Shown here piece after piece: positions 30,558 through 40,296 of a stretch of 64,000 nucleotides of DNA. Source of the DNA: Enterococcus ratti (lineage in GTDB: Bacteria > Bacillota > Bacilli > Lactobacillales > Enterococcaceae); the NCBI RefSeq assembly GCF_001886195.1, contig NZ_JXLB01000007.1:1-64000 (forward strand), written 5' to 3'. A program made the translations under genes and the position numbers. Position 1 is the stretch's first letter; every line of letters starts with the position of its first letter. The notes beneath the pieces were generated by a model, which saw only the letters and a program-made list of their open reading frames with translations, did not search any database and had not been told where the DNA came from.

Positions 30558-30619
30558 AAAACAAGCAGACGATCACAAAAATTAGTGTTTCAAATTTTTG
30601 TGATCGTCTGCTTGTTTTT
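30558..30619 (+). terminator. Strong terminator between the DeoR gene and the GRE
   Basis: A perfect 25-bp stem: AAACAAGCAGACGATCAC... and its exact complement, loop AGTGTTTC, then TTTTT. Unusually long for an intrinsic terminator. Confidence 0.92.
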
Positions 30620-30705
30620 ATTGTAACTATTTTTTTGTATTGCATGAAAAAATGATTTGTTTGATACATGCCATTTTATTTTTTTGAAAGATAATTAAAT
30701 TTCCT

Positions 30706-30735
30706 TTGACACTTTGTGAATAAGTATGCTATATT
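30706..30735 (+). promoter_or_regulatory. Promoter of the glycyl radical enzyme gene
   Basis: Consensus TTGACA (30706-30711), 18 bp, TATATT (30730-30735) with TGC just before it. This places transcription start near 30742 and rules out the in-frame ATG at 30716 as the start codon. Confidence 0.75.
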
Positions 30736-30784
30736 TGTTTCGAAAGAAAGTTTAAAAGTTTCAAATGAAAAGGAGCGTGTAGGT

Positions 30785-33226
30785 ATGAATACTCAAGTTA
30801 AATTAAAAACAGCAAGCAAGCAGTTTCATTTTGGTTTATTAACCGAACGGATGAATCATTATCGTGAAACAGTGTTAAACAAAAAACCTTATATATGTGC
30901 TGAACGTGCGTTATTAGCTACAGAAGCATATAAAGTGCATCAAAATCAACCAAGTGTTATGAAGCGGGCGTTAATGTTAAAAAACATTTTAGAAAAAATG
31001 TCAATTTACATTGAAGAAGAGACATTCATTGTCGGTAATCAGGCTAGTTCTAATAAGGATGCGCCTATTTTTCCTGAGTATACGCTGGAATTTGTGATAG
31101 ATGAATTAGATAAATTTGAAAAACGTGACGGGGATGTTTTTTATATCACGGAAGAAACAAAAGAACAGTTACGTTCAATTGCACCATTTTGGGAAAATAA
31201 TAATTTGCGTGCAAAAGCGGGGGCGTTACTTCCAGAAGAAGTCCAAGTGTATATGGAAACAGGTTTTTTCGGGATGGAAGGAAAGATGAACTCAGGGGAT
31301 GCGCATTTAGCTGTAAATTATCAAAAGATACTAGCAAATGGCTTAAAAGATTTTGAAAGACGGACGCTTGAAACAAAAGCTACATTAGATTTAACGGTTC
31401 CTGAAAATATAGGAAAATATCATTTTTATCGCGCTGTATTGATTGTGATTGATGCAGTGAAGACTTTTGCTAATCGTTATGCTCAATTGGCAAAAGAAAT
31501 GGCTGAAACAGCTGCTACGAAACAACGTAAAGAGGAATTGCTTGAAATTAGTCGAATTTGTTCAAAAGTTCCATATGAGCCAGCAGGAACGTTTGCAGAA
31601 GCTATTCAAGCTACGTGGTTTATTCAATTAATTTTACAAATTGAATCAAATGGTCATTCGTTGTCTTATGGGCGTTTTGATCAATACTTGTATCCTTATT
31701 ATGAAGCAGATATTAAAAATGGCAACATAAATAAAGACAAAGTCGTAGAGTTATTAACTAATTTATGGATTAAAACGTTAACAATTAATAAAGTACGTAG
31801 TCAAGCACATACTTACAGCAGTGCAGGAAGTCCGCTATATCAAAACGTAACGATCGGCGGCCAAACAAGAGATAAAAAAGATGCGGTAAATGAGCTTTCT
31901 TTCCTAGTTTTGCGAAGTGTAGCCCAAACCAAACTTCCTCAACCTAACTTAACTGTTCGATATCATTCGGGGTTAAATCAAGATTTTATGAATGAAGCCA
32001 TTGAAGTAATGAAGTTAGGTTTTGGTATGCCGGCTTTCAATAATGATGAAATCATTATTCCTTCTTTTATTGAATATGGGGTGAAAGAAGATGATGCGTA
32101 TGACTATAGTGCAATTGGTTGTGTAGAAACTGCTGTTCCGGGAAAATGGGGGTACCGTTGTACGGGAATGAGTTATATTAATTTCCCTAAAATCATGATG
32201 ATTGCTATGAATGATGGTATTGATCCTGTTTCAAATAAACGTTTTACAAAAGGTTGTGGCCATTTTACAAAGATGACTTCATATGAAGAATTAACAGAGG
32301 CTTGGGATAAAACTTTGCGTGAATTGACTCGTATGAGCGTTATTGTGGAAAATGCAGTGGATTTGGGAATCGAAAAAGAAGTACCTGATGTTTTGTGCTC
32401 TGCTTTGACAGATGATTGTATTGGACGAGGAAAGACTTTAAAAGAAGGTGGGGCGGTTTACGACTATATCTCTGCTTTACAAGTGGGAATTGCTAATTTA
32501 GCGGATTCATTGGCAGCGATCAAAAAGTTTGTTTTTGAAGAAGGAAAAATAACTCAAGAAGAGCTTTGGACAGCGTTAATGACAAACTGGGAAAGTGAAC
32601 GCAGCCAAGAAATTCAACAAATGATTCTTGATGAAGGACTAAAATATGGGAATGATGAAGACGAGGTGGATCAATTAGTCGTTGAAGCTTATGACGTGTA
32701 TATTGATGAAATCAAAAAATATCCAAATACTCGTTTTGGACGTGGACCAATTGGCGGGATTCGCTATTCAGGAACTTCTTCTATTTCTGCTAACGTAGGA
32801 CAAGGACGAGGAACAATGGCTACACCGGATGGTCGAAAAGCATGGACACCCTTAGCAGAAGGTTGTTCTCCTTCACATAATATGGATAAAAATGGTCCAA
32901 CTGCGGTATTAAAATCGGTGGCCAAATTACCAACGGAAAAGATTTTAGGAGGCGTTTTACTCAATCAAAAAGTCAATCCGCAAACATTAGCTAAGGAAGA
33001 AGATAAACAAAAATTAATTATGTTATTACGTACGTTCTTTAATAAACTAAACGGTTATCATATTCAGTATAATGTCGTGTCAAAAGAAACATTGATCGAT
33101 GCGCAAAAGCATCCTGAAAAGCACCGTGACTTGATTGTTCGAGTAGCTGGTTATTCCGCCTTCTTTAATGCTTTATCAAAAGCGACGCAAGATGATATCA
33201 TTGAACGTACAGAGCATGTGATTTAA
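30785..33226 (+). CDS. Glycyl radical enzyme, YbiW-like (predicted 1,5-anhydrohexitol-6-phosphate lyase)
   Basis: 813 aa from the ATG at 30785, 10 nt after AAGGAG. Thiyl-radical Cys446 lies in SAIGCVETAVPGKWGY. The radical Gly789 lies in VRVAGYSAFF, 25 residues from the C-terminus, as in all GREs. The active site reads GCVE, not the adjacent Cys-Cys of pyruvate formate-lyase, so it is a C-O lyase-type GRE and not PFL. The partner genes (activase, DeoR regulator, FSA-type aldolase) match E. coli ybiW-ybiY-fsaA. There YbiW opens 1,5-anhydroglucitol-6-phosphate to 1-deoxyfructose-6-phosphate. Substrate here is inferred from context; glycerol-, choline- or diol-type GREs are alternatives. Confidence 0.85.
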   Translation: MNTQVKLKTASKQFHFGLLTERMNHYRETVLNKKPYICAERALLATEAYKVHQNQPSVMKRALMLKNILEKMSIYIEEETFIVGNQASSNKDAPIFPEYTLEFVIDELDKFEKRDGDVFYITEETKEQLRSIAPFWENNNLRAKAGALLPEEVQVYMETGFFGMEGKMNSGDAHLAVNYQKILANGLKDFERRTLETKATLDLTVPENIGKYHFYRAVLIVIDAVKTFANRYAQLAKEMAETAATKQRKEELLEISRICSKVPYEPAGTFAEAIQATWFIQLILQIESNGHSLSYGRFDQYLYPYYEADIKNGNINKDKVVELLTNLWIKTLTINKVRSQAHTYSSAGSPLYQNVTIGGQTRDKKDAVNELSFLVLRSVAQTKLPQPNLTVRYHSGLNQDFMNEAIEVMKLGFGMPAFNNDEIIIPSFIEYGVKEDDAYDYSAIGCVETAVPGKWGYRCTGMSYINFPKIMMIAMNDGIDPVSNKRFTKGCGHFTKMTSYEELTEAWDKTLRELTRMSVIVENAVDLGIEKEVPDVLCSALTDDCIGRGKTLKEGGAVYDYISALQVGIANLADSLAAIKKFVFEEGKITQEELWTALMTNWESERSQEIQQMILDEGLKYGNDEDEVDQLVVEAYDVYIDEIKKYPNTRFGRGPIGGIRYSGTSSISANVGQGRGTMATPDGRKAWTPLAEGCSPSHNMDKNGPTAVLKSVAKLPTEKILGGVLLNQKVNPQTLAKEEDKQKLIMLLRTFFNKLNGYHIQYNVVSKETLIDAQKHPEKHRDLIVRVAGYSAFFNALSKATQDDIIERTEHVI

Positions 33227-33526
33227 CCTATTTGCCAAACAACTGATCGGTTAGGGTCAGTTTAACGTCTTATGTGTAATGAAAGAAATGAACGACCGTT
33301 AATGTTTTGCTTTGCAAATCCCTAATAAAAAGTAAGAACTTGACCATGCTAAATAAGAAATCTAACTGCTGTTTTTTTAGAAGTGTATTCACTTTTTCTT
33401 GTAAATGGATATGTAAGCAAGAACAAAAAATGTTACAAAAGTTTTTTTATTAAAATAAAGAAGAAAAAGCATTAATAAATGACATACAGGGGTTGTAATG
33501 AGTAACGAAAAGGAGGATAAAAAAAT
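33227..33526. other. Intergenic region between GRE and aldolase genes
   Basis: 300 bp, AT-rich, with no supported gene. A 14-codon frame from ATG 33499 overlaps the aldolase start in another frame; it could be a leader, but nothing else supports it. I found no clear terminator, so the aldolase may be read from the GRE promoter. Confidence 0.45.
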
Positions 33527-34276
33527 ATGGAATTTTTATTAGACACAGCTAATTTAGAAGAGATCAAAAAATACAAAAAAATTCTCTCATTAGCGGGGGT
33601 TACTTCTAATCCATCCATTATCAAAAATGAAGGAAAAATTGATTTTTTCAATCACATGAAGCAAATTCGAAAAATTATCGGTAAGGACAGAACGCTCCAT
33701 GTTCAAGTGGTCGCTACAGACTATGAAGGAATGCTTCGTGATGCGGAAACAATCATTAAAAGAGTTGATTCAGATGTATATATAAAAGTTCCAACAAATG
33801 AAACAGGTCTAAAAACCATAAAAGAATTGAAAAAACGTGAAATAAAGGTGACTGCTACAGCAATTTATACAAAATTTCAAGCTTATTTAGCGATTGCTGC
33901 AGGAGCTGATTATATTGCCCCTTATTTTAATCGCATGGAGAACTTGAATATCGATCCAAAAGAAGCCATTCGAGAAATAGCAAATGAAATTTCACGTACG
34001 AATTGTTCAAGTAAAATTTTAGCAGCTAGTTTTAAGAATGTTGCACAAGTAAATGCTGCGCTTGAAGCAGGCGCTCAAGCAGCTACGATGGGGTGCGCTA
34101 TTCTTAATCAAGCGTTGGCCATGCCTGCAATCAATCAAGCTGTTACCGACTTTTCGTCTGATTGGGAAACGAATTTTGGGAAAGAAAAGGTAATTTATAA
34201 AGAAAGAAAAAACAAAAGTTTACTGATAATAGAAAGTGACATTTTGGTATTGGAAGTCTATTTCTTTCACAATTAA
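33527..34276 (+). CDS. fsa: Fructose-6-phosphate aldolase-type transaldolase
   Basis: Small class I transaldolase-family aldolase. The Schiff-base Lys87 lies in DVYIKVPTN; LLDTANLEEIKKY at the start, VTSNPSI, TATAIY and APYFNRM are family motifs. In E. coli FsaA splits fructose-6-phosphate and also 1-deoxyfructose-6-phosphate (to glyceraldehyde-3-phosphate and hydroxyacetone), which fits the adjacent GRE. Length is 249 aa against about 220: after the expected end (DWETNFGKEKV) there are about 27 hydrophobic/basic residues ending YFFHN, as if the original stop was lost. RBS is AAGGAGG. Confidence 0.9.
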   Translation: MEFLLDTANLEEIKKYKKILSLAGVTSNPSIIKNEGKIDFFNHMKQIRKIIGKDRTLHVQVVATDYEGMLRDAETIIKRVDSDVYIKVPTNETGLKTIKELKKREIKVTATAIYTKFQAYLAIAAGADYIAPYFNRMENLNIDPKEAIREIANEISRTNCSSKILAASFKNVAQVNAALEAGAQAATMGCAILNQALAMPAINQAVTDFSSDWETNFGKEKVIYKERKNKSLLIIESDILVLEVYFFHN

Positions 34277-34434
34277 TGAACGGTAAGAAAAATGACAAGG
34301 AGGTTTTCTAATAGAAACATAAAATAAAAGGAATGAACTATTACATGCATGTAACGGATTTTTTCATGTATTTTTGGCAGTAATTAACACCTAGTCGGGG
34401 AATGTTCAACAAAAAGCAGTACAAATTTAATGGA

Positions 34435-34478
34435 TGTGTGCGACAAAAGCGTTTTCGCTTTTGTCGCACATTTTTTAT
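34435..34478. terminator. Bidirectional terminator between the aldolase and the AraC gene
   Basis: TGTGCGACAAAAGCG pairs perfectly with CGCTTTTGTCGCACA around TTTT, followed by TTTTTT. It lies between convergent genes. Confidence 0.9.
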
Positions 34479-34496
34479 AAGGATAGGTAAAAAATT

Positions 34497-35672
34497 TTAA
34501 ACTAAAGAATGTGCATAATGAATGCTTTTGTATTCTTTTGGTGTATGACCTGTTATTTTTTTAAATACTTGGATAAAATGACTTTGGCTAGAAAAAGCGA
34601 GTAAGTTGCTGATTTCATCATACGAATGATCAGTGAACAGTAATAAATGTTTTGCTTCGTTAATTTTTTTTTCTTGAATATAATGATGAATTGTTGTACC
34701 AATTTCTTTTTTAAAGTGACTACATATATGTGTTTTGTGTTTGTCAGTAATTGTTGCTAACTCATCAATTGTGATGCGTTCATATAAATGATTATCGATG
34801 TGATTAACAATGGTTTTTACCAGTAATGATTTGTGCGCTAACGGGTAACGATGAAGTAATTCCATAAAACGATAGGTTGCTTCTTTTATATACCGTAAAC
34901 ACTCATCAGATGTGTGAATATGAACGAGTCCTTGAATTAAAGAATCAGATAGTCCAAATGCTTGATTAATAGGAACCCCTTCATCAATGCTCATTCGAGT
35001 AACAATGGCTACAAAAGCAGCGAATTTTAATTTTAAACTTTCTAATTCAAAGGGAGATAAGGCGACTTTATAGGTTTCTTTCATTTTATTAAAAATCCAA
35101 ATCACTTTTTCTGGTTCATTGCGTTTGATGTAATCTAAATAACGCAACTCAAAATGGTAAGAATCAAAGGTTTCTTTATGTACCCTTCGATCATAAAGAT
35201 TGGTTTCTAAGCTATGATCAGTATGTAAATTTTTCTTATCTTTTTCTTGCTGAAAAGACCAATGAAAATCTTCTTTTTTTGCAGTTGTTTGAGTAAGAAT
35301 GGTGTGTAAGAGTTGCAGATATTCTTCAAAGGAATATTTGTCTTCTTTGGAATAATGGATATTATAATGATATTCGTGCCCCATAAAAAAACAAGAAGTT
35401 TCTTTTGAACCGATAACACCGCAAGGACCAACAAGCATGTAAAAATCTTTTTCTTTGATTGAAAATGAAAAATGACCGTATAAATAAGTTTTCATATTGT
35501 ACAGCTTGATTTTTTTTGATTTTTCAAATGGAATTGATTCATTGATAGAAACGTTTAATTCTAGGGAACTTTTGGGATAAATGATTTGTCCTTTTTCATT
35601 AAGCAGCATCATGGGAATGAGAAATTTTTGATATAAAAGATCCATCGTTAGTTTGATACTTTCAATATTCAT
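34497..35672 (-). CDS. AraC/XylS-family transcriptional regulator
   Basis: 391 aa. The C-terminal DNA-binding domain (last 100 residues) has two helix-turn-helix units: ITIDELATITDKHKTHICSHFKKEIG, then the second with the classic HFIQVFKKITGHTPKEYK end. The N-terminal 280 residues form a sensor with no family I recognise; PLALEN-type sugar motifs are absent and several Cys/His are scattered (CGVIGSKETSCFFMGHEYH). It is divergent from the GH3-EIIC-ROK-GH1 operon and probably activates it. ATG 35672 is preferred over the in-frame GTG 35684, which overlaps its own RBS (AGGAAG). Confidence 0.9.
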   Translation of the reverse strand: MNIESIKLTMDLLYQKFLIPMMLLNEKGQIIYPKSSLELNVSINESIPFEKSKKIKLYNMKTYLYGHFSFSIKEKDFYMLVGPCGVIGSKETSCFFMGHEYHYNIHYSKEDKYSFEEYLQLLHTILTQTTAKKEDFHWSFQQEKDKKNLHTDHSLETNLYDRRVHKETFDSYHFELRYLDYIKRNEPEKVIWIFNKMKETYKVALSPFELESLKLKFAAFVAIVTRMSIDEGVPINQAFGLSDSLIQGLVHIHTSDECLRYIKEATYRFMELLHRYPLAHKSLLVKTIVNHIDNHLYERITIDELATITDKHKTHICSHFKKEIGTTIHHYIQEKKINEAKHLLLFTDHSYDEISNLLAFSSQSHFIQVFKKITGHTPKEYKSIHYAHSLV

Positions 35673-35835
35673 GACAGAAAACACTTCCTATGCTAAAAAT
35701 AATTACGTCCTTATCTTACACTAAATAGTTTGATAGATCACGAATTTTTTAATATAAATACGTTTTTTTTTATATAAAAGAGAGAGTTATTTATATATAA
35801 TCAACCTAGTAAAACGGTTCCAAGAGGAGGTACGA

Positions 35836-38042
35836 ATGAGAAAGCAGGAGTTACAAACATTATTTGAAAATTTATCCCTACAAGAAAAAATTGCTCAAAC
35901 GATTCAATTAAATGGAAGTGTTCTAATCGAAAATGATGTGATGAATACTGGACCAATGGAAGAATTAGGATTGCCTAAAGAACTTAACGTGTATGAAATT
36001 GGTTCGATTTATAATATCAATGATCATCAAAAGCTAAAAGAATTACAAACAAAGGCTTTAGAAAATAGTAGGAACAAAATTCCAATGTTATTTATGTCAG
36101 ATGTTATTTACGGGTTTCGTACGATCTTTCCCATGCCCCTTGCACAAGCTGGTTCGTATGATTTTGAACTCATTCAAAAAGCCGCAGAATTAACTGCTAA
36201 AGAAAGTTATTTAAATGGTTTACATGTGCTGTTTTCTCCAATGTTGGATTTATCACGTGATCCGCGTTGGGGAAGAGTAATGGAGTCACCGGGAGAAGAT
36301 GTTTATACAGCAAAAGCGTTTGCCAGAAGTATCGTAAAAGGCTATCAAGGAAAATCAGGAATGCAAATTCCACAATATCATGTAGCGGCTTGTTTAAAAC
36401 ATTTTGCGGCTTATGGTGCGCCGGAATCAGGGCGTGAATATAACACAGTAGATCTGTCGAATCAACGCTTATTTAATGAATATCTTCAACCCTATCAAGC
36501 AGCAATAGAAGCGAAAATCGAGTTAGTCATGACTGCTTTTAACTTATTAAATGGAGTTCCAGCGACAGGAAATGAATGGTTAAATCGGGATATTTTACGT
36601 AGTCGCTTTGGCTTTGAAGGGGTTTTAGTTTCTGATTATGCAGCCATTAAAGAATTAATTCCTCATGGATATGCCAAAGATGAAATAGATGCTGCTAAAA
36701 AGGCAATGATAGCAGGAGTTGATTTAGATATGATGACTTCGATTTATGCCAATCATTTAGCTGAGTTAGTCACAGATTCTTATTTTATGACGTTGCTTGA
36801 TGAAGCAGTTTGGCGTATTTTAACATTAAAAAATAAATTAGGCCTGTTTGAAAATCCTTATCGTGGATTAGAAGAAGAGAATACTGGTGAAATTTTAACG
36901 GATAAAGCAAAATGTGTGGCAGTTGAATTAGTTGAAAAAAGTTGTGTTCTTTTGAAAAATGAAGGGGCATTGCCGCTTAACAAAAATAAAAAGATTGCGG
37001 TTATTGGTCCATATGGGGAAAGTAAATTAACGTTAGGGTTTTGGGCTTCGGTAAGTGGCAAGCCGCAAGATACGGTTACCTTAAAAGAGGGATTGAGCGA
37101 ACATTTTCAACCGAATCAGTTAACTTTTGCTAAGGGGTATAATTTATTTGATTCATATGAAGAATTTGGACCAATGAAAAAAGGCATGGAAATGCTAAAT
37201 GGACCCATTGAAGAGGCTGAAAAATTAATGGACGAAGCATTGATGATTGCCAAAAAAGCAGATAGTATTGTCTTGACTTTCGGCGAACAATTCATTGAAA
37301 GCGGAGAAGGGGCTTCAAAAGCACATCTAAATATTCCTTTAAAACAACAACGATTGATAAAAAAATTGCATGAATTAAATAAACCAATTATTGGGGTGCT
37401 ATACACAGGTCGACCATTGGTTTTAACTGAAGTAGAACAATACTTTGATAGTTTATTACTGGCATGGTTTCCAGGGACGATGGGGGGGTTGGCCTTGCGA
37501 ATTTGTTGGTAGGAAAAACAAGTCCTTCTGCACGTTTATCGATGACTTTTCCTAGAAGTGAAGGACAAATACCGATCTACTATGCTCAATGTTCGACAGG
37601 GCGTCCATTAACTGGTGGTGAACATTCTGAGCGTTTTGTTTCAAAATATATAGATGAATCAAACGAACCACTTTTTAAATTTGGTACAGGAAAAAGTTAT
37701 GCAGAATTTGAAAGTCATTTGTTAGCAAGTGAACGAGTGGATTCATTCATTGAAATAACTTATCTTGTTAAAAATCTTTCGTCTATTGCGGCTGAAACAG
37801 TTGTTCATCTTTATCTTCACCAAGAATATGCATCAATTGTTAGACCGGAAAAACGTTTAGTTGGTAGTCAAAGGATTTATCTAGATAAAAATGAAGAAAA
37901 ACAGTTTAAATTAAAAATACCTATTTCTGATTTAGTTATTTTTAATAATAAAGGAGAAAAGTTAATGGAAGAAGGAGGCTATCATTTTTATTTAAATATT
38001 GCAGGAAAAGAAAGTGTTGCTAGATGGAATTACACGAAATAG
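35836..38042 (+). pseudogene. GH3 family glycosidase, frameshifted in a G-tract
   Basis: Beta-glucosidase-type GH3 hydrolase. Frame one (35836-37512) has the TIM barrel with SPMLDLSRDPRWGRVMESPGED, CLKHFAAYGAP and nucleophile Asp267 in VLVSDYAAI, then the alpha/beta domain (LTFGEQFIESGEGASKAHL). At seven G residues (37482-37488) frame one runs to a stop within 24 bases. The next frame continues without loss (GVGLANLLVGKTSPSARLSMTFP) through an FN3-like end to 38042. One more G would restore a protein of about 735 aa. It may be a real mutation, slippage-based switching or a sequence error. No signal peptide, so cytosolic. Confidence 0.88.
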
Positions 38043-38051
38043 GAGGAAAAT

Positions 38052-39401
38052 ATGATGGAAAAATTAGAAGGGTTTTTAAGTAGTAAGCTATTGCCATTAT
38101 CTCAAAAATTACAACAAAATAAAGTATTAGCTGCTTTAATGGAAGGATTTATTCGTACAAGTCCGATTACTTTAGGAATCGCTTTGATCACGATCGTGGG
38201 AAATTTTCCTATTCCTGGATGGATTGATTATTTAACTAAAATTGGTATTTATTCGCATGTAGAAGCTATCACAAATGGTGCGACGGGTGTTTTTTCATTA
38301 TATGTGGTTTATAGCTTGGCCTTTTCATATGCAAAACAACTTGGAACTAATGAACGAAACGCGTCAATTATTTCTTTAGCTAGTTTTGTGATGTTGATGC
38401 CACAAACAGTAGCAACGATGGTTATGCAAGATGGTAAAGCAGTAGATTCTACTGTTTCTGCGTTACGTTTAGATTTTTTGGGCGGTCAAGGATTGTTTAT
38501 CGGTATGATCGTCGCATTAGTCGTTACCCAGTTTTATGCTTTTTTATCAAAAAAAAATATCGTTCTTAAATTACCAGACAGTGTACCGCCGATGGTGACT
38601 CAATCTTTGGCACCGGTTTTTGTCGTAACGATTATCTTTGTTTGTGTATTTATCTTACGTGTTTTGTTTGGATTGACTAAATCGGGTTCTATCTTCCAAT
38701 TCTTTATTGACGTGATCAATGCGCCAGTTAATACACTTGTTGCGAGTCCATTATCTATTATTATAATTATGGAACTATTGGCAGTACTTTGGTTTTTTGG
38801 TATTCATAACGCAGTATTACAAGGTCCTCTTGGTGCTATTAGCATGACGATGGTTGTGTCAAATATTGCTGCTTTTCAAAAAGGAGAAGCTTTACCTTAT
38901 TTAATTCCTTCAGTGATTTACATGGGCATGTATGCTGCGGGTTTCATGGGTTTTGTAACGTTTTTTATGATTCGCTGCCGATCTGCTAAAATGAAACAAT
39001 TAGGGAAATTATCCTTTATTCCGTCTATTTTTAATATTACTGAACCGCTTATGTTTGGGATGCCGATTATCTTGAACCCATTATTCTTTATCCCTCAAGT
39101 ATTTACGCAATTAATTGCTGGTTTTGTGACATGGGGATTGACTACGACGATATTGCCGATTTCCTTAAATCCAACGATGAGTTTATTGCCTTGGACCACT
39201 CCGACGTTTGTTAAAATGCCATTTTCTGGTGGAGTAAACTATACTATTTTAATGATCATTTGTATGGTGATTGGTATAGTTATGTGGTACCCATTTATTA
39301 AGATTGCGGATAAAAAAGAATATGAATTAGAATTACAAGCAGAAACAAAAAAAGAGGAAAAAACGTTGGATGAAGTCATTACAGAAGAAATCCAAGCGTA
39401 A
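38052..39401 (+). CDS. PTS EIIC permease, cellobiose/lichenan type, without its EIIA and EIIB
   Basis: 449 aa, about ten membrane helices. The start EKLEGFLSSKLLPLSQKLQQNKVLAALMEGF, then the conserved FGIHNAVLQGPLG and NITEPLMFGMPIILNP segments, mark the LacY/cellobiose EIIC family, which moves the sugar and delivers it for phosphorylation. No EIIA or EIIB gene is in the window, so it must borrow them from another locus. RBS AGGAGG; starts 9 bp after the GH3 gene and overlaps none. The cytosolic tail is Glu/Lys rich. Confidence 0.9.
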   Translation: MMEKLEGFLSSKLLPLSQKLQQNKVLAALMEGFIRTSPITLGIALITIVGNFPIPGWIDYLTKIGIYSHVEAITNGATGVFSLYVVYSLAFSYAKQLGTNERNASIISLASFVMLMPQTVATMVMQDGKAVDSTVSALRLDFLGGQGLFIGMIVALVVTQFYAFLSKKNIVLKLPDSVPPMVTQSLAPVFVVTIIFVCVFILRVLFGLTKSGSIFQFFIDVINAPVNTLVASPLSIIIIMELLAVLWFFGIHNAVLQGPLGAISMTMVVSNIAAFQKGEALPYLIPSVIYMGMYAAGFMGFVTFFMIRCRSAKMKQLGKLSFIPSIFNITEPLMFGMPIILNPLFFIPQVFTQLIAGFVTWGLTTTILPISLNPTMSLLPWTTPTFVKMPFSGGVNYTILMIICMVIGIVMWYPFIKIADKKEYELELQAETKKEEKTLDEVITEEIQA

Positions 39402-39414
39402 TGGAGGGGGAAAA

Positions 39415-40296
39415 ATGGCTATTTTAGGAATTGATGTTGGCGGAACGATGATTAAAACTGCTTTTGTCCATCAAACGGAAGTTTCTTATAAAAAACGTTT
39501 TTTGACTCCAAAGAAAAAAGAAGATTTTCATCGATTAGTATCAGAAATAATTAAAAGCTACGAGCAAATTCAACCAATTCGTAAAATTTCTTTTTCAGTA
39601 CCCGGATCAGTAGATGAGTTAGGGACAGTATCTTTTGGGGGAGCTGTTTCTTATCTCGATCAAATTCAGTTAAAATCTTTCTTAGAATTGAAAGAGATGG
39701 AAGTGACGGTAGAAAATGATGCAAAGGCAGCAACTATTTGCGAAATAAACTACGGAAATTTAAAAAATGTTCAGCAAGGAGCAGCTATTATTTTAGGAAC
39801 GGGTGTTGGAATGGGGCTTTGTTTGAATGGTCGTCTTTATAAAGGAACACATTATCAAGCTGGGGAAATTAGCTTTATGATTCGTGATCGTCAAATTACA
39901 GGATCAGATTCTTTTGTGGAGATGGGACTTTCAGCGGTTTTGTTGATAAAAAAATTGGCGGAAGTATTAGAAGTAAAAAACGATGGAGAAGCAGTTTTTT
40001 TAGCATTAGAAAAAAATGGAAAAGCAGCAGCTAAAGAATTGTTTTTTAAGTATTGTAATGAGGTAGCTATGCTTTGCTTTAATGTACAAACACTTTTAGA
40101 TGTTGAAAAAATTGTTATTGGTGGAGGAATCAGTCAACAAAATTATCTGATTCAGACTATCCAACAAGCCTATCAAAAATTATTTGAGGTAGCACCGATC
40201 ATAAGAAAAACGCTGCGACCTATAAAAATTGAAGCGGCAAAATTTCAAGCAGATGCTAATTTGATTGGCGCAAGCATAAAGGAGAAAAAAGTATGA
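39415..40296 (+). CDS. ROK-family sugar kinase
   Basis: 293 aa. The N-terminal ATP site is GIDVGGTMIKTAFV; then VENDAKAAT (catalytic Asp of the family), GTGVGMGLCLNG, AGEISFM, and IGGGISQQ near the end. It lacks the CxCGxxGCxE zinc motif common in ROK glucokinases and NagC-type repressors, and has no helix-turn-helix, so it is a kinase. In this operon it may be a beta-glucoside or amino-sugar kinase (BglK of Klebsiella is a ROK kinase); the substrate is inference. ATG 39415 follows GGAGGGGG; it overlaps the GH1 gene by 4 nt. Confidence 0.88.
   Translation: MAILGIDVGGTMIKTAFVHQTEVSYKKRFLTPKKKEDFHRLVSEIIKSYEQIQPIRKISFSVPGSVDELGTVSFGGAVSYLDQIQLKSFLELKEMEVTVENDAKAATICEINYGNLKNVQQGAAIILGTGVGMGLCLNGRLYKGTHYQAGEISFMIRDRQITGSDSFVEMGLSAVLLIKKLAEVLEVKNDGEAVFLALEKNGKAAAKELFFKYCNEVAMLCFNVQTLLDVEKIVIGGGISQQNYLIQTIQQAYQKLFEVAPIIRKTLRPIKIEAAKFQADANLIGASIKEKKV

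Noticed and set aside
30716-30784. 23-residue N-terminal extension of the GRE
   Set aside because: Its ATG lies between the -35 and -10 of the promoter, and it has no RBS; the real start is 30785.
35811-35825. cre-like site (AAAACGGTTCCA) before the GH3 gene
   Set aside because: The right half fits the catabolite-responsive consensus, but the left half has two mismatches at key T and G positions; not strong enough to list.
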